Below the pieces are notes generated by a model. It was not told where the DNA came from and did not search any database. It saw nothing but the letters and a program-made list of their open reading frames with translations. Made by a program: the position numbers and the translations under genes. This document shows positions 42,562 to 51,381 of a stretch of DNA of 64,000 bases, one piece after another (position 1 is the stretch's first letter; every line of letters begins with the position of its first letter). Source of the DNA: Cyclobacteriaceae bacterium (GTDB lineage: Bacteria > Bacteroidota > Bacteroidia > Cytophagales > Cyclobacteriaceae); contig JANQKF010000034.1 in the NCBI GenBank assembly GCA_028281285.1, forward strand, positions 233,037-297,036, given 5' to 3'.

Positions 42562-43817
42562 TGTCCGCGGATAATGTCAACCGGATCTATCTTCTCCGCT
42601 TTGGCTGCAGGTAAATATCCGGCAAAGAACGTAGCGGCTAAGGCGAAGACGATTCCAATGAGATAAAAGGTAGGGTCATTATTTACCGGGAAGGTTTTGA
42701 GGGTGGGGAGCGCTTCTGTTTCAAAAGGAATATAGGAAATCGCCACAGACAAGCCATAGCCAATAATCAAACCCAAAACTCCTCCTATAATGCCTATAAG
42801 AAGGGCCTGACTGATGAAGATCATTTTGACATCTTTACCCGAGAAACCTGTAGCCTTGAGAATGGCGATGTCATTCATTTTTTCATAAATCATCATGTTC
42901 AGAATATTATAGATTCCAAATCCTGCCACAATTAGAAGGGTTATTGAAACGGCATAAGTGATAATATTCCTGATCTGCGTGCCTGTTTCAAATTGTGCAT
43001 TCGCAGTTTTGATATCTATGGCTGTCAAATCATACTGGTCACTTATCTGTTTGGCCATCAGTGGAGCTTCTGCCATGTCATAGAGCTTCACATTAATGTC
43101 CGAGATGTAATTTTTGCCTTCACCTAGAATACGTTGCGCTGTTGCCAAATTCACGTAACTCTGGACGTCATCAATTTCAGCCAGACCACTTTGATAAAAA
43201 CCTACAATCTTCAAAGGGAAAAGCCCACCCTTAACTGACGATAATTGAACACGATCTCCGATTTTAAGAGACATTTTTTTGCTCAACCCGGCTCCCAGAA
43301 TAATGCCGTTTTTGTTTCTGGCAAGATCCTGTGGGTCCCCTTCAATCACATAATCACCAATATTGAAGAGCCTTTCTTCCTCCATGACGTCTACACCAAA
43401 CACCAGACCATTTAGCTCTATTGAACCCGCCAGGTAAAATACCTGGGCCTGCACCTGAGGTATAGCCCCCCGTACGCTTTCTTGTTGGCGCAAATAATTG
43501 AGTAGGGGTAATGCATTGTGAATTCGAAGCTGGCTTTTTTTTGGCTTTATGGAGCGAACCAGATTTATCCCTTCCGAAAACTCTTCAGCAAGAGTAATTG
43601 GCTGTTGTTCACTTGGCTCGATTTCGTTATATATATGGACATGAGGAGTTCTATTCAGGATCAGGCCATCCAGGAGTCCATTGAGCCCGGTCATAAAACT
43701 TGCCAGGGTAACAAATGTACCTATGCCAAAAGTGACCCCCAAAGCGGCAATGGACGATTGTTTAATACGAGAGCGCAAATGTGTTTTCGAAATACCAAGT
43801 ATTGTTGACCAGTTCAT
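42558..43817 (-). CDS. ABC transporter permease (MacB/FtsX type)
   Basis: 419 residues. One N-terminal membrane span (about 20-45), a large periplasmic domain (about 50-270), then three spans near 280, 335 and 385 with the typical DIAILKATGFSGKDVKMIF coupling segment and PAAKAEKIDPVDIIRG end. It should form a dimer with the ATPase and work with the adaptor gene overlapping its start by 4 nt. Confidence 0.93.
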   Translation of the reverse strand: MNWSTILGISKTHLRSRIKQSSIAALGVTFGIGTFVTLASFMTGLNGLLDGLILNRTPHVHIYNEIEPSEQQPITLAEEFSEGINLVRSIKPKKSQLRIHNALPLLNYLRQQESVRGAIPQVQAQVFYLAGSIELNGLVFGVDVMEEERLFNIGDYVIEGDPQDLARNKNGIILGAGLSKKMSLKIGDRVQLSSVKGGLFPLKIVGFYQSGLAEIDDVQSYVNLATAQRILGEGKNYISDINVKLYDMAEAPLMAKQISDQYDLTAIDIKTANAQFETGTQIRNIITYAVSITLLIVAGFGIYNILNMMIYEKMNDIAILKATGFSGKDVKMIFISQALLIGIIGGVLGLIIGYGLSVAISYIPFETEALPTLKTFPVNNDPTFYLIGIVFALAATFFAGYLPAAKAEKIDPVDIIRGQ

Positions 43818-44914
43818 TTCTTCGGCAAATAAAGGTTAGTTGTACTCTCAATACCTGATAGAATTTCTACTTTGTCCAGGTTCTGTAAACCAGTTTCCAC
43901 TTGAACCAACCCAGCATCGGTTTTTACTTTGTTGTCACCTGTCAAATAGGTTCTTGGAATTACCAAGGTGTTTTCCTTTTGTCGGATAATGATGTTGGCT
44001 TCACCAGAAAGACCTGAGAATAGCTTGTTTGGTGTTTCCAAAAACCTGGCTTCCACTCTGAAAGTTTGAGTCGCCATGTCCTTTCTGGGGTAAATGTGGC
44101 TAACAAAGGCATTGAAAACCTGGTTTGGATAGGCATCCAGTGAGATCAAAATCCTTTGTCCATTCTCAACCCTCGTAATATCAATCTCATCGATATCCAT
44201 TTCAACTACAAATTGCTCTGCGCTTCCAATAATTGCTATAGGCTCTTGTTGAGAAACCATTTCTCCGGCTTCTTTTAACACTTCGTATACACGCCCGTCC
44301 ATTCTACTCTTGACAGTATGGTCGCTGTCTGTATTTTGAGCATTTTTGTAGTTATTCTGGGCTTCCTGAAAAATGGTTAGAAGGTCTTGTTCTGTCCTAT
44401 GTAATCTGTTCACTCTTAGGTTATAGTTGGACTTTGCAGTGAGATAGGCTAGTTCTCTCGCTTCATAAGTACTCTGAGTTCCAATATTCTTTTTCCATAG
44501 GTTTTGCTGCTTAATGAAATTTAAGGAGTCATTTTCTAGTTGGAGCTGGGCAATTGAAATCTCATCTTTCAGTTCATTCAGCACATTGGCGCGCCCTTCA
44601 TAATTCCGTTTTGCCAAGTCCAAGGCAAGCTTGGCGTTGTGTAGGTTCAATCGAGGGTTGTTATTGGTAATCTCGACTAATGGTGTTTCCTTATAGATGG
44701 TGTCACCTTCTTTGACCAATACAGCTTTAATTATTCCATTGACAGCGGCATATGCACGATATAAATCTTCGGGTTCAATGGCAACTGAAGCATAAACCGA
44801 CTCAGTCAGAGAAGTCAATTGAGCATTAATTGGTTCTTCACCATTCCGACAAGAGAAGATCACCTGGCAGAACGCGATCAATGAAATACATGCAATAGTT
44901 GTTTTTTTCAGCAT
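43814..44914 (-). CDS. MacA/HlyD-type periplasmic adaptor lipoprotein
   Basis: 366 residues. A lipoprotein signal ends at Cys22 (VIFSC). The barrel-sandwich and lipoyl domain (about 55-80 and 205-235), long coiled-coil hairpin (about 85-195), and beta-barrel region with LYRAYAAVNGIIKAVLVKEGD, RMDGRVYEVLKEAG are typical for adaptors. With the ATPase and permease it forms a tripartite MacAB-like efflux or export complex; no outer-membrane factor is adjacent. An FNR-like dyad stands upstream. Confidence 0.9.
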   Translation of the reverse strand: MLKKTTIACISLIAFCQVIFSCRNGEEPINAQLTSLTESVYASVAIEPEDLYRAYAAVNGIIKAVLVKEGDTIYKETPLVEITNNNPRLNLHNAKLALDLAKRNYEGRANVLNELKDEISIAQLQLENDSLNFIKQQNLWKKNIGTQSTYEARELAYLTAKSNYNLRVNRLHRTEQDLLTIFQEAQNNYKNAQNTDSDHTVKSRMDGRVYEVLKEAGEMVSQQEPIAIIGSAEQFVVEMDIDEIDITRVENGQRILISLDAYPNQVFNAFVSHIYPRKDMATQTFRVEARFLETPNKLFSGLSGEANIIIRQKENTLVIPRTYLTGDNKVKTDAGLVQVETGLQNLDKVEILSGIESTTNLYLPKK

Positions 44915-45000
44915 ATGACGTGAATCAATTGTCCGTTAAATCACAGTCTGAATTAAATCATCTAGGTTCAATTAAAAGGACATTAAAATCAGTCTTGAAA

Positions 45001-45014
45001 ATGATCCTGATCAT
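45001..45014. promoter_or_regulatory. FNR-like palindrome before the exporter operon
   Basis: ATGAT-CCTG-ATCAT, a perfect dyad centred at 45007.5, 87 nt upstream of the adaptor gene. The nearest -7-like element (TCCTTTTA on the minus strand, ending 34.5 nt away) has one mismatch and is two bases off the spacing found at other sites. Confidence 0.45.
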
Positions 45015-45071
45015 ATACTGAGGGAGCTCGGTGAATCAGTATTGCAGATAATACTCCCAGGTTTTCATTGT

Positions 45072-45437
45072 TTATTTAAACTCTATGACATTGGCACTGA
45101 CTGTGATAGTTCTCGTATAGTAAAAGGGTGGAATTCCTCCTACATGTTCTTCGGTCACCACATTTATTAATGCTCTGGAGCCAGTTAGTTTGGCCTCTCT
45201 TACCATTTTTGAGTACGCATTTTCGTAAAGGCGTTTCTTGTTTATACCACCTACGAAAAGTACATATGATACATCCGAACTTCCTTTTACTTCACCAAGT
45301 ACCTCGAAATTATTATTCGATAAGTGGACTTGAGTTGAATTCTGATTTTGGTGCTGAATGTAGGCACTATTTACGCCACATGAAGTTAAACCTGTGAATA
45401 GAGCAATTGCAATTAATGAGACGATCACCTTTTTCAT
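45072..45437 (-). CDS. Small lipoprotein (DUF6567-like)
   Basis: 121 residues with a lipoprotein signal (FTGLTSC, Cys20). The body has the EVLGEVKGSSDVSYVLFVGG and AYSKMVREAKLTGSRALINV stretches seen in small Bacteroidota envelope proteins of the DUF6567 type; a YbjP- or DUF4156-like fold is plausible. The role is not known. It is preceded by a strong FNR-like promoter, which puts it in the stress regulon. Confidence 0.7.
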   Translation of the reverse strand: MKKVIVSLIAIALFTGLTSCGVNSAYIQHQNQNSTQVHLSNNNFEVLGEVKGSSDVSYVLFVGGINKKRLYENAYSKMVREAKLTGSRALINVVTEEHVGGIPPFYYTRTITVSANVIEFK

Positions 45438-45465
45438 AACAATTTCTTTGAGTCTACATGATCAT

Positions 45466-45510
45466 CGAAGTTATCATTCAAGGGAGTTAGGGGCGATGAC
45501 TTTCGTCATC
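45466..45510 (-). promoter_or_regulatory. FNR-like operator and promoter before the DUF6567-like gene
   Basis: GATGAC-TTTC-GTCATC (45495-45510) is a perfect 16-nt dyad centred at 45502.5. On the minus strand TAACTTCG (45473-45466) is one base off TANNTTTG and ends exactly 36.5 nt from the centre. Confidence 0.62.
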
Positions 45511-45577
45511 CATGAAGTTGATATTCAACAAGATTTAATTGCCATTCTATAACAGGTGATCCACTTGTAAGGAGTGA

Positions 45578-45910
45578 TCAGGATTTTGACTTTACCAGTC
45601 TGATAAGCCTTGTAATTTTGGACTGATCAATTTGCTCCAAACTATGTATCTCGAGGTGTCTCATTGTCTTACCTGTTCCTTGTAAGGCAGACACTTCTTC
45701 AGTGGTCAGACTTTTTATAGAAAACCCAATATTGACATGGTATTTGAGTGCTACAATGTAAAAATTCCCATTGTCGAAGGAAGGAACTCCCCATTTCATT
45801 TTCTCTTTGGCATCCGGTAAGGCCTCATGAATAACCTTTCTCAATTCCTGGCATATTTCCTTTTGAGGTGAGTCCTGTTTATCGATATAAGCATCTATTT
45901 TACTATCCAT
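45578..45910 (-). CDS. DUF1801-family protein
   Basis: 110 residues. YdhG/DUF1801 pattern: QDSPQKEICQELRKVIHEALPDAKEKMKWGVPSFDN (parts quoted: LRKVIHEALPDA, KWGVPSF), then NFYIVALKYHVNIGFS and a closing helix. This small cytoplasmic fold is of unknown function and common in many bacteria. It follows the TerB-like gene by 27 nt and may belong to the Usp operon. Confidence 0.83.
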   Translation of the reverse strand: MDSKIDAYIDKQDSPQKEICQELRKVIHEALPDAKEKMKWGVPSFDNGNFYIVALKYHVNIGFSIKSLTTEEVSALQGTGKTMRHLEIHSLEQIDQSKITRLIRLVKSKS

Positions 45911-45937
45911 TGGACGTTTATTTATCTCATGATTTGT

Positions 45938-46339
45938 TCAATTTTCCTGATCTGATTTCCACATTAAAAAGTATAGACGACTAATGAGCACACTTTCCGA
46001 CTTGTTCCTGCCTGCAAAAGCCACTGCAATTTTGTTGACCGTGTACATAATTTTGTCCTTTATTTCCTGTGAAAAATCTTCACGATGTCGAATGAAAAAA
46101 TCACTGAAATTCAGAAAAGCCTTTTCCTTGTCATACTTATTGTCGAACAGTTCTTTCAACCTGGAGAAAATGATTTGTTGACTGTCTAAGTCATTGTTCA
46201 ATATTGTCCAGTCATTTTCAACTAATTCTTTGATCTTCTTTTTTTCAGCAATTCTTACCCTGTTATCAACCACCGCTATGGCATAGAAAAGGTCTGCCAG
46301 GCTTTCAAAAAAAAGAGTAGTGTCATCTCCAAATCTCAT
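45938..46339 (-). CDS. TerB-like helical protein
   Basis: 133 residues, fully helical, with FFESLADLFYAIAVVDNRVRIAEKKKIKELV (parts: LADLFYAIAVVD, KKIKELV) as in the tellurite-resistance TerB fold, in which an acidic helix binds metal. The acidic residue is here Asp rather than a clear metal cluster, so binding is uncertain. It overlaps the Usp gene by 4 nt and is part of the Usp operon. Confidence 0.6.
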   Translation of the reverse strand: MRFGDDTTLFFESLADLFYAIAVVDNRVRIAEKKKIKELVENDWTILNNDLDSQQIIFSRLKELFDNKYDKEKAFLNFSDFFIRHREDFSQEIKDKIMYTVNKIAVAFAGRNKSESVLISRLYFLMWKSDQEN

Positions 46340-47166
46340 TTCTTGAGCAGTAAAATGGGTAGCCTCGAATCATATGGCAACCTTTCGGTAAGACTTTTAT
46401 GAAACAACCGATTCAATATATTATGAGATTTATCCAAGACGGCCAGCAACCCAACCTTGTTCTCATAAGCAAAACGTAAGACACCCTCCTTAACGTTGCT
46501 GTGGCTTATGAAATGGTATTGATGTTTGATACCCTTCATTGCTTCAGCCCAGCCCATCACCTGACTAGGGCTAAGTGAAATATCCGAGACATTTTCGTTT
46601 TTTATTATATGAACAATGTGAATCTCAGACTCTAGTGTTCTGGCGAGCTCGGAAAGGGTCTTGATAGACTCTGTTCTATCACTCTGTTCGAAATCAGTCG
46701 CCAAAACTATCCTTTGAATTGACTTAACATTTGAAACTTCTGGTACGGCCAGTACGGAGGCATCTGAGTGCTTCATCATGTCAGAGGTGTTACTTCCGAA
46801 ATAAGCTTCAATGCTTTTGTCTCGACCCTTGGTTCCCATCACGATCAAGTCTATGTTTTCGCTCTGAATTATCCCATGTAATTTTTCAATTGATGAGCCT
46901 GTTTCTTGCAGGAATTGATGATTTGTTTTTTCGAGTTGTGGAAATCGTAGAGACAGCTTCTCAAAGGCTTTTCGAGTTTCTGTCTCAAGCGTGATGACCA
47001 AGCCTGAATCATCGAAGGATTTACCATCGTTGCCATCGGGAACCTGGTTGATATGGCAAACAATTAATTCTCTTTCTCCACCAGATGCCAATCTTAAACC
47101 CAGTTCTAAGGCCTTGTCTGCATACGCTGAAAAATCCGTTGGTATCAGGATCCTCTTGAAGCTCAT
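46336..47166 (-). CDS. Double UspA universal stress protein 1
   Basis: 276 residues with two UspA domains (about 1-140 and 150-276). The first has the ATP-type loop GTKGRDKSIEAYFGSNT, and the second lacks a clear loop. N-terminal ILIPTDFSAYADKALELGL is the standard Usp start. Such proteins bind ATP or other nucleotides and are induced in growth arrest. It is the last of three tandem Usp genes and overlaps its neighbours by 4 nt on both sides. Confidence 0.93.
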   Translation of the reverse strand: MSFKRILIPTDFSAYADKALELGLRLASGGERELIVCHINQVPDGNDGKSFDDSGLVITLETETRKAFEKLSLRFPQLEKTNHQFLQETGSSIEKLHGIIQSENIDLIVMGTKGRDKSIEAYFGSNTSDMMKHSDASVLAVPEVSNVKSIQRIVLATDFEQSDRTESIKTLSELARTLESEIHIVHIIKNENVSDISLSPSQVMGWAEAMKGIKHQYHFISHSNVKEGVLRFAYENKVGLLAVLDKSHNILNRLFHKSLTERLPYDSRLPILLLKK

Positions 47167-48002
47167 CTTAAATCAGGAATGGTCAGAAGTGGTAAGTCTG
47201 TATGTAGGGCTGATCTTCGGGTGACTTTCTTTTTGAAGAGAGACCCCGGGAATTGATGTTTCCTGGCAATTAAAACCAATAGTTCGTTCTCATGGGTTTT
47301 CAGATGATTCTCGATCGCATCATACACGTCAACTTCATCTTTTATGAAATGATAATCGTGTTCTTCATGATTAAAGTATTCAACAATTGCTGCGGCTTCT
47401 CTTGACTGGTGCATGCTTAATTCTGACCAGCCATGGCCAACGTGTAGAATTTCTACCTTAGCTCCAAAAAGCGATAGAATTGCCTTGATAATATCTAGTC
47501 CATGCACATCTTCGATGTGCTTAAAATCAGCTGCAAATAATACTTTTTTTATGGGTTGAAATTTTGCGATTTCCGGAATTACCAATACTGGAGTTTTTGA
47601 TTTCTTTATAGTCCCATAAGTATTGCTTCCAAAAAAAGTATCTAAACGGTTGTCTGCACCTTTAGTACCCATCACGATTAAATCGGCTTCAACCTCTTTT
47701 GCGGTCTGTAGAATACCATCTCTGATAAAACTTATTTTGATCAGTTCTTCGTGAGCAACATTTCCAAGTGAGGGCATCTTATCCCTGAGAAGAACAAAAC
47801 TGTTTTCCGCATTTCGGTGATATTCCTTTGCCAATGTAGGTTGTAGATCAATTGTTATATCAGCTGAAGGGATTTGTACAGTATAACAGTTGAGTAACCA
47901 TAATTTGGATTCTGATTGTTGGACCAATTGGATAGCAAAGAGGAGTGCATTGTTAGAGCAATTGGAAAAATCAACGGGAACCAGAATATTTTTCAGTTTC
48001 AT
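47163..48002 (-). CDS. Double UspA universal stress protein 2
   Basis: 279 residues with two UspA domains. The first has the start ILVPVDFSNCSNNALLFAIQ and the ATP loop GTKGADNRLDTFFGSNTYG. The second domain is more distant. It overlaps the next Usp gene by 4 nt and follows the previous one by 6 nt, so all three are read together. Confidence 0.93.
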   Translation of the reverse strand: MKLKNILVPVDFSNCSNNALLFAIQLVQQSESKLWLLNCYTVQIPSADITIDLQPTLAKEYHRNAENSFVLLRDKMPSLGNVAHEELIKISFIRDGILQTAKEVEADLIVMGTKGADNRLDTFFGSNTYGTIKKSKTPVLVIPEIAKFQPIKKVLFAADFKHIEDVHGLDIIKAILSLFGAKVEILHVGHGWSELSMHQSREAAAIVEYFNHEEHDYHFIKDEVDVYDAIENHLKTHENELLVLIARKHQFPGSLFKKKVTRRSALHTDLPLLTIPDLR

Positions 48003-48008
48003 TGTGAG

Positions 48009-48845
48009 CTAGTTTGAGTGAAGTATGAGGAGCGGAGTTTTTGAATGATATGCCATTTTTTTTGTCGTACTGCCTTTAAATATTCGATCGAAAAGATTAT
48101 GTTTTTTGGCCACAAGGGTTAATAAGTCAATGTTGTTTTCTTCAATGTATTCGTTTATGCCTTCATCTACATGTTTATCAATTTTGAAGTGGAAACTATG
48201 TCTGAGATTCTTAAAGTATCTGTCGAGTTTTTGAGCCTCCTCGGTTTCACCCGGTAAGATTTCTGCAGTCTCGCTAATATGCAATACATGGATTTCGGCA
48301 CTTGATATTCTGGCAAGATCAATTAGAATTTCAAAAGTATCTTTTGAAGCGGTGTTACGATAATCTCCTGCCAGCACAATGTTTTTGAAGAATTTTTCGG
48401 GTTCAGCACTTTCAGGAATGGCTAAAACAGGACATTTCACATTTTTGGCTACTTTATAAGTATTGCTGCCCATAAGAATTCCTTTGAGACGACCAGCTCC
48501 TGTGGTTCCCATAACGATGAGATCGACACTCTCCAATAGCGCTAACGAATTGATAGCATCTAGTGGGAATGCGTGTTTCACAGAAAATGTGTGCTCTATA
48601 TCCTGGAGCGATGGCAAGGTCTTTTCAATATTCTCAAAAGCTCTTTTCGCCTTACCTTCAGCTTCTCGAATCAAGTCCCTTGAATAGGCAATCACACTGG
48701 CATCAGCATAAGCCACGGGTTTCTGACAGGCATTCATAATTATGAGTTTGGCATTTGTTTTTTTTGCCAATTGAACAGCAACCTCAAGTGCCTTGATGGA
48801 ACAATCTGAGAAGTCAATGGGAACGAGTATTTTCTTTTGAGTCAT
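48009..48845 (-). CDS. Double UspA universal stress protein 3
   Basis: 278 residues. Two UspA domains: the first with ILVPIDFSDCSIKALEVAVQ and the ATP loop GTTGAGRLKGILMGSNTY; the second, less typical, ends in LLTLVAKKHNLFDRIF. It is the first Usp gene after Hsp20, and a structured 109-nt gap separates them. Confidence 0.93.
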   Translation of the reverse strand: MTQKKILVPIDFSDCSIKALEVAVQLAKKTNAKLIIMNACQKPVAYADASVIAYSRDLIREAEGKAKRAFENIEKTLPSLQDIEHTFSVKHAFPLDAINSLALLESVDLIVMGTTGAGRLKGILMGSNTYKVAKNVKCPVLAIPESAEPEKFFKNIVLAGDYRNTASKDTFEILIDLARISSAEIHVLHISETAEILPGETEEAQKLDRYFKNLRHSFHFKIDKHVDEGINEYIEENNIDLLTLVAKKHNLFDRIFKGSTTKKMAYHSKTPLLILHSN

Positions 48846-48861
48846 TTGCTTATAATTTGGT

Positions 48862-48928
48862 TGGCCGGTCCAATGAGCAACTCTAAGAATGGTGCAAATG
48901 CATGTTTCTTAGAAAATTGAACCGGCCA
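48862..48928. promoter_or_regulatory. Nested inverted repeats in the hsp20-usp gap
   Basis: TGGCCGGT (48862-48869) pairs with ACCGGCCA (48921-48928), and inside it CTAAGAA (48883-48889) pairs with TTCTTAG (48906-48912). The 109-nt gap between the Hsp20 and Usp genes therefore folds into a two-stem structure, perhaps an RNA processing or attenuation element that sets the ratio of the two products. Confidence 0.5.
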
Positions 48929-48954
48929 GAGTGTTTATCAACCAAACCAGTGAG

Positions 48955-49410
48955 TTATCCCACTTTGATTTCTTTTTTGGTCGAAACCCTTTTTGCTTCC
49001 TCTTTTTTGGGTAGCGTTACCATCAGCACCCCATTTTCATACTTGGCTTTAATCTTGTCCTGATTCACGGATTCCGGCAGCCTGAAAGATCTTGAAAAGG
49101 AACTATAACTGAATTCTCTGCGAGTGTAGTCATCCGATTCATCTTCTGATTCTTCCTCTTTTTCAGAACTTATGCAAAGTGTTCCGTTCTGGACATCAAT
49201 ATTAAAATCACTCTTTTTCATCCCCGGAGCCGCTAAGTCAATTATGAAATCATTTTCATTTTCCTTTACGTTGGCTGCAGGCACTTGACTTCCCCAGCCA
49301 TTTCCCAGTCGTGGAAAATCCATGCCGAAAAAGTTATCATCATCAAAAAAGCCAGAAAATAACGATGGCCTTTCGGGAAATAATCGCGAACCTTTTGTTA
49401 ACAGTGTCAT
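48955..49410 (-). CDS. Small heat-shock protein Hsp20
   Basis: 151 residues. The alpha-crystallin domain is present (about 45-140) with NDFIIDLAAPGMKKSDFNID, the SFSRSFRLPESVNQDKIKAKYENGVLMVTLPKKE end pattern (parts quoted: LPESVNQDKIKA, YENGVLMVTLPKK) and short flexible tails. It prevents aggregation of unfolded proteins. Its FNR-like promoter puts this chaperone under oxygen or nitric-oxide-type control rather than only heat, as in HspX/Acr of the DosR regulon. Confidence 0.95.
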   Translation of the reverse strand: MTLLTKGSRLFPERPSLFSGFFDDDNFFGMDFPRLGNGWGSQVPAANVKENENDFIIDLAAPGMKKSDFNIDVQNGTLCISSEKEEESEDESDDYTRREFSYSSFSRSFRLPESVNQDKIKAKYENGVLMVTLPKKEEAKRVSTKKEIKVG

Positions 49411-49453
49411 AAGATTGTCCTCCTTTTGGTTTAGTGGTACATCAAATTTTGAC

Positions 49454-49496
49454 TAAAGTTCTTCTGAATGACGTGGAATTGCGATGATGTTCATCA
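49454..49496 (-). promoter_or_regulatory. FNR-like operator and promoter before hsp20
   Basis: TGAT-GTTC-ATCA (49485-49496) is a perfect dyad centred at 49490.5. On the minus strand GAACTTTA (49461-49454) is one base from TANNTTTR and ends exactly 36.5 nt from the centre. Transcription should start near 49447-49450, about 40 nt before the ATG. Confidence 0.62.
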
Positions 49497-49506
49497 AGGC
49501 TATCAA

Positions 49507-49549
49507 TGACTTTGGTCAACGCATGGCATTGACATTAACCGTTATTTTG
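49507..49549 (+). promoter_or_regulatory. FNR-like operator and promoter toward the Na/Pi transporter gene
   Basis: TGAC-TTTG-GTCA (49507-49518), a perfect dyad centred at 49512.5. TTATTTTG (49542-49549) is one base from TANNTTTG and ends exactly 36.5 nt away. The predicted start (near 49554) lies about 150 nt before the transporter ATG, leaving a long leader. Confidence 0.6.
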
Positions 49550-49707
49550 GGGATCCTCGTGCAGGAAAGTATGCACTATGATTTCTGATTTTTGATTCGA
49601 GAAGTGGTGCCTGTTGTTTGTGCGTAGGGGTGATCAAAGGATGTTGGTTGAATAGCTGATAGTAGTATGTTTCAATTCGACCTATATCCCCAAATTAAGA
49701 ATAGCAG

Positions 49708-51381
49708 ATGCTGGAGAATATCGACATATGGAAATTTGTAGCAGGACTAGGGCTTTTCCTATTCGGTATGGCTCAGTTAGAAACGGGGATCAAGGAACTT
49801 GTAGGAAGAGGTTTCAAGGTGTTTATCAGGAAACACACTAAAAACAAAATCAAGGCTATTTTCGGAGGAACGTTTATCACGGCTGTTTTACAGAGTAGTT
49901 CGGTAGTATCTTTGATGTTGCTTGCTTTCGTAGGAGCTGGTGTTATCAGCATGCAAAATGCTTTGGGAGTCATTTTGGGCTCAAACTTAGGTACAACGTT
50001 CACAGGCTGGTTGGTGGCTACACTGGGCTTCAAAGTGGATATTGAAAACTTCATCATGCCGTTTATTGCCCTCGGAGGATTAATGACAGTGCTCTTTCCC
50101 AAAAGGCCACGCCTTTTTAATACTGGTCTTCTGATAATCGGGTTGGCCTTTCTTTTTCTGGGCCTTTCCTTCATGAAAGACAGTATTACCTACTTGGCTG
50201 AGAATTTTGATGTAAGCGTATTCGCTGAATATGGATCAATCATTTTTTTATTGGTGGGCTTCGTATTTACCGCGATTATTCAATCCAGTTCCGCTACAAT
50301 GGTCATTGCTCTAAGTGCGCTCAATGCCGGAATCATAGATTTTTACTCAGGAGCGGCTATGGTAATAGGAGCCGACCTAGGGACAACGATCACCGTGTTG
50401 TTAGGTGGTTTTCAAGGGACAGCATCAAAGAAAAGAGTAGCGTTGGGTCATTTCTTGTTCAATCTTGTAACTGATGTGGTAGCGTTTCTTTTGATGGGAC
50501 CGATAGTTCTGTTTGTTACTAACGTCTTGGGTATTGAGGACGAACTGTTAGGTTTGGTTGTATTCCATAGCTCCTTCAATATTCTGGGCATCATCATGTT
50601 TTATCCGTTTTTGGGGCACTTTGCCAGGTATCTCACTAGTAAGTATTCCAGCAAAGACGACCGTGTCGGCCTATTCATTCACGAATCAACCGTGGAAGTT
50701 CCCGAGGCTGCCCTTGAGGCCCTAGGCAATGAAACTAAACACTTAATCACCCTGGTATTGAAATTGTACAGTAGGGCTTTTCTAAGAGATTACAAGCAAG
50801 ATGCAAAGGCAAAGGCAAATGTAGGATTGTTAAAATCCAGGGTTAGCTTCAAGGATCATTATCACAGAATAAAGCGATTACAGGGAGAAATGATCAATTT
50901 CTATGGAGAACTGCAGAAACAACCACTGACTGAAAACGAGTCATCCGAACTCTCAAGAATCATTGCAGCTACCAGTAATGCCCTTCATTCTGCCAAGGAC
51001 GTTAAGGACATCGAAAAAAATCTTGTCAGGTTTCGTAAGTCCGGGAACAATACTATTAATAGACTCTACAGATTTTTAGATGACTCTAGTTGCTCAATGA
51101 TCAGTGAGTTTCTCGAAATACTCAATTCGCAGAGCGAAAGCATCTATTTTGAGGAGTTGGGAAAATTGATGGTGGACATTCAAAAGAACTACGATACTTT
51201 CTTGAATATGATTTATGATCGTTCAAATCGTAGGCATCTTGAGGAAGAAGATATAGCAACCGTGCTGAACGTAAACAGAGAATTGTATTCCGCTAATAAG
51301 GCAATGATTTTGGTTCTTAAAGACCACTTACTACACCCTCAACAAGCCATAGAATTCGAAAACCTTCCGGCTTTCAGGTAG
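49708..51381 (+). CDS. Na/Pi cotransporter (NptA type) with PhoU-like tail
   Basis: 557 residues. Two inverted membrane repeats carry QSSSVVSLM (near 59) and QSSSATMVI (near 196), the signatures of NptA sodium-phosphate cotransporters (LGSNLGTTFTG and IGADLGTTITV also match). Residues 330-540 hold a soluble PhoU-like helical domain. It sits in the inner membrane and should import phosphate. Its link to the Hsp20-side operator pair suggests it belongs to the same stress regulon. It converges with the M50 protease (8-nt overlap). Confidence 0.93.
   Translation: MLENIDIWKFVAGLGLFLFGMAQLETGIKELVGRGFKVFIRKHTKNKIKAIFGGTFITAVLQSSSVVSLMLLAFVGAGVISMQNALGVILGSNLGTTFTGWLVATLGFKVDIENFIMPFIALGGLMTVLFPKRPRLFNTGLLIIGLAFLFLGLSFMKDSITYLAENFDVSVFAEYGSIIFLLVGFVFTAIIQSSSATMVIALSALNAGIIDFYSGAAMVIGADLGTTITVLLGGFQGTASKKRVALGHFLFNLVTDVVAFLLMGPIVLFVTNVLGIEDELLGLVVFHSSFNILGIIMFYPFLGHFARYLTSKYSSKDDRVGLFIHESTVEVPEAALEALGNETKHLITLVLKLYSRAFLRDYKQDAKAKANVGLLKSRVSFKDHYHRIKRLQGEMINFYGELQKQPLTENESSELSRIIAATSNALHSAKDVKDIEKNLVRFRKSGNNTINRLYRFLDDSSCSMISEFLEILNSQSESIYFEELGKLMVDIQKNYDTFLNMIYDRSNRRHLEEEDIATVLNVNRELYSANKAMILVLKDHLLHPQQAIEFENLPAFR

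Noticed and set aside
44971..44978. -7 element for the exporter operon at the 36.5-nt spacing
   Set aside because: The sequence CTTTTAAT does not match TANNTTTR. Site 45001-45014 is therefore kept as an operator without an assigned promoter.
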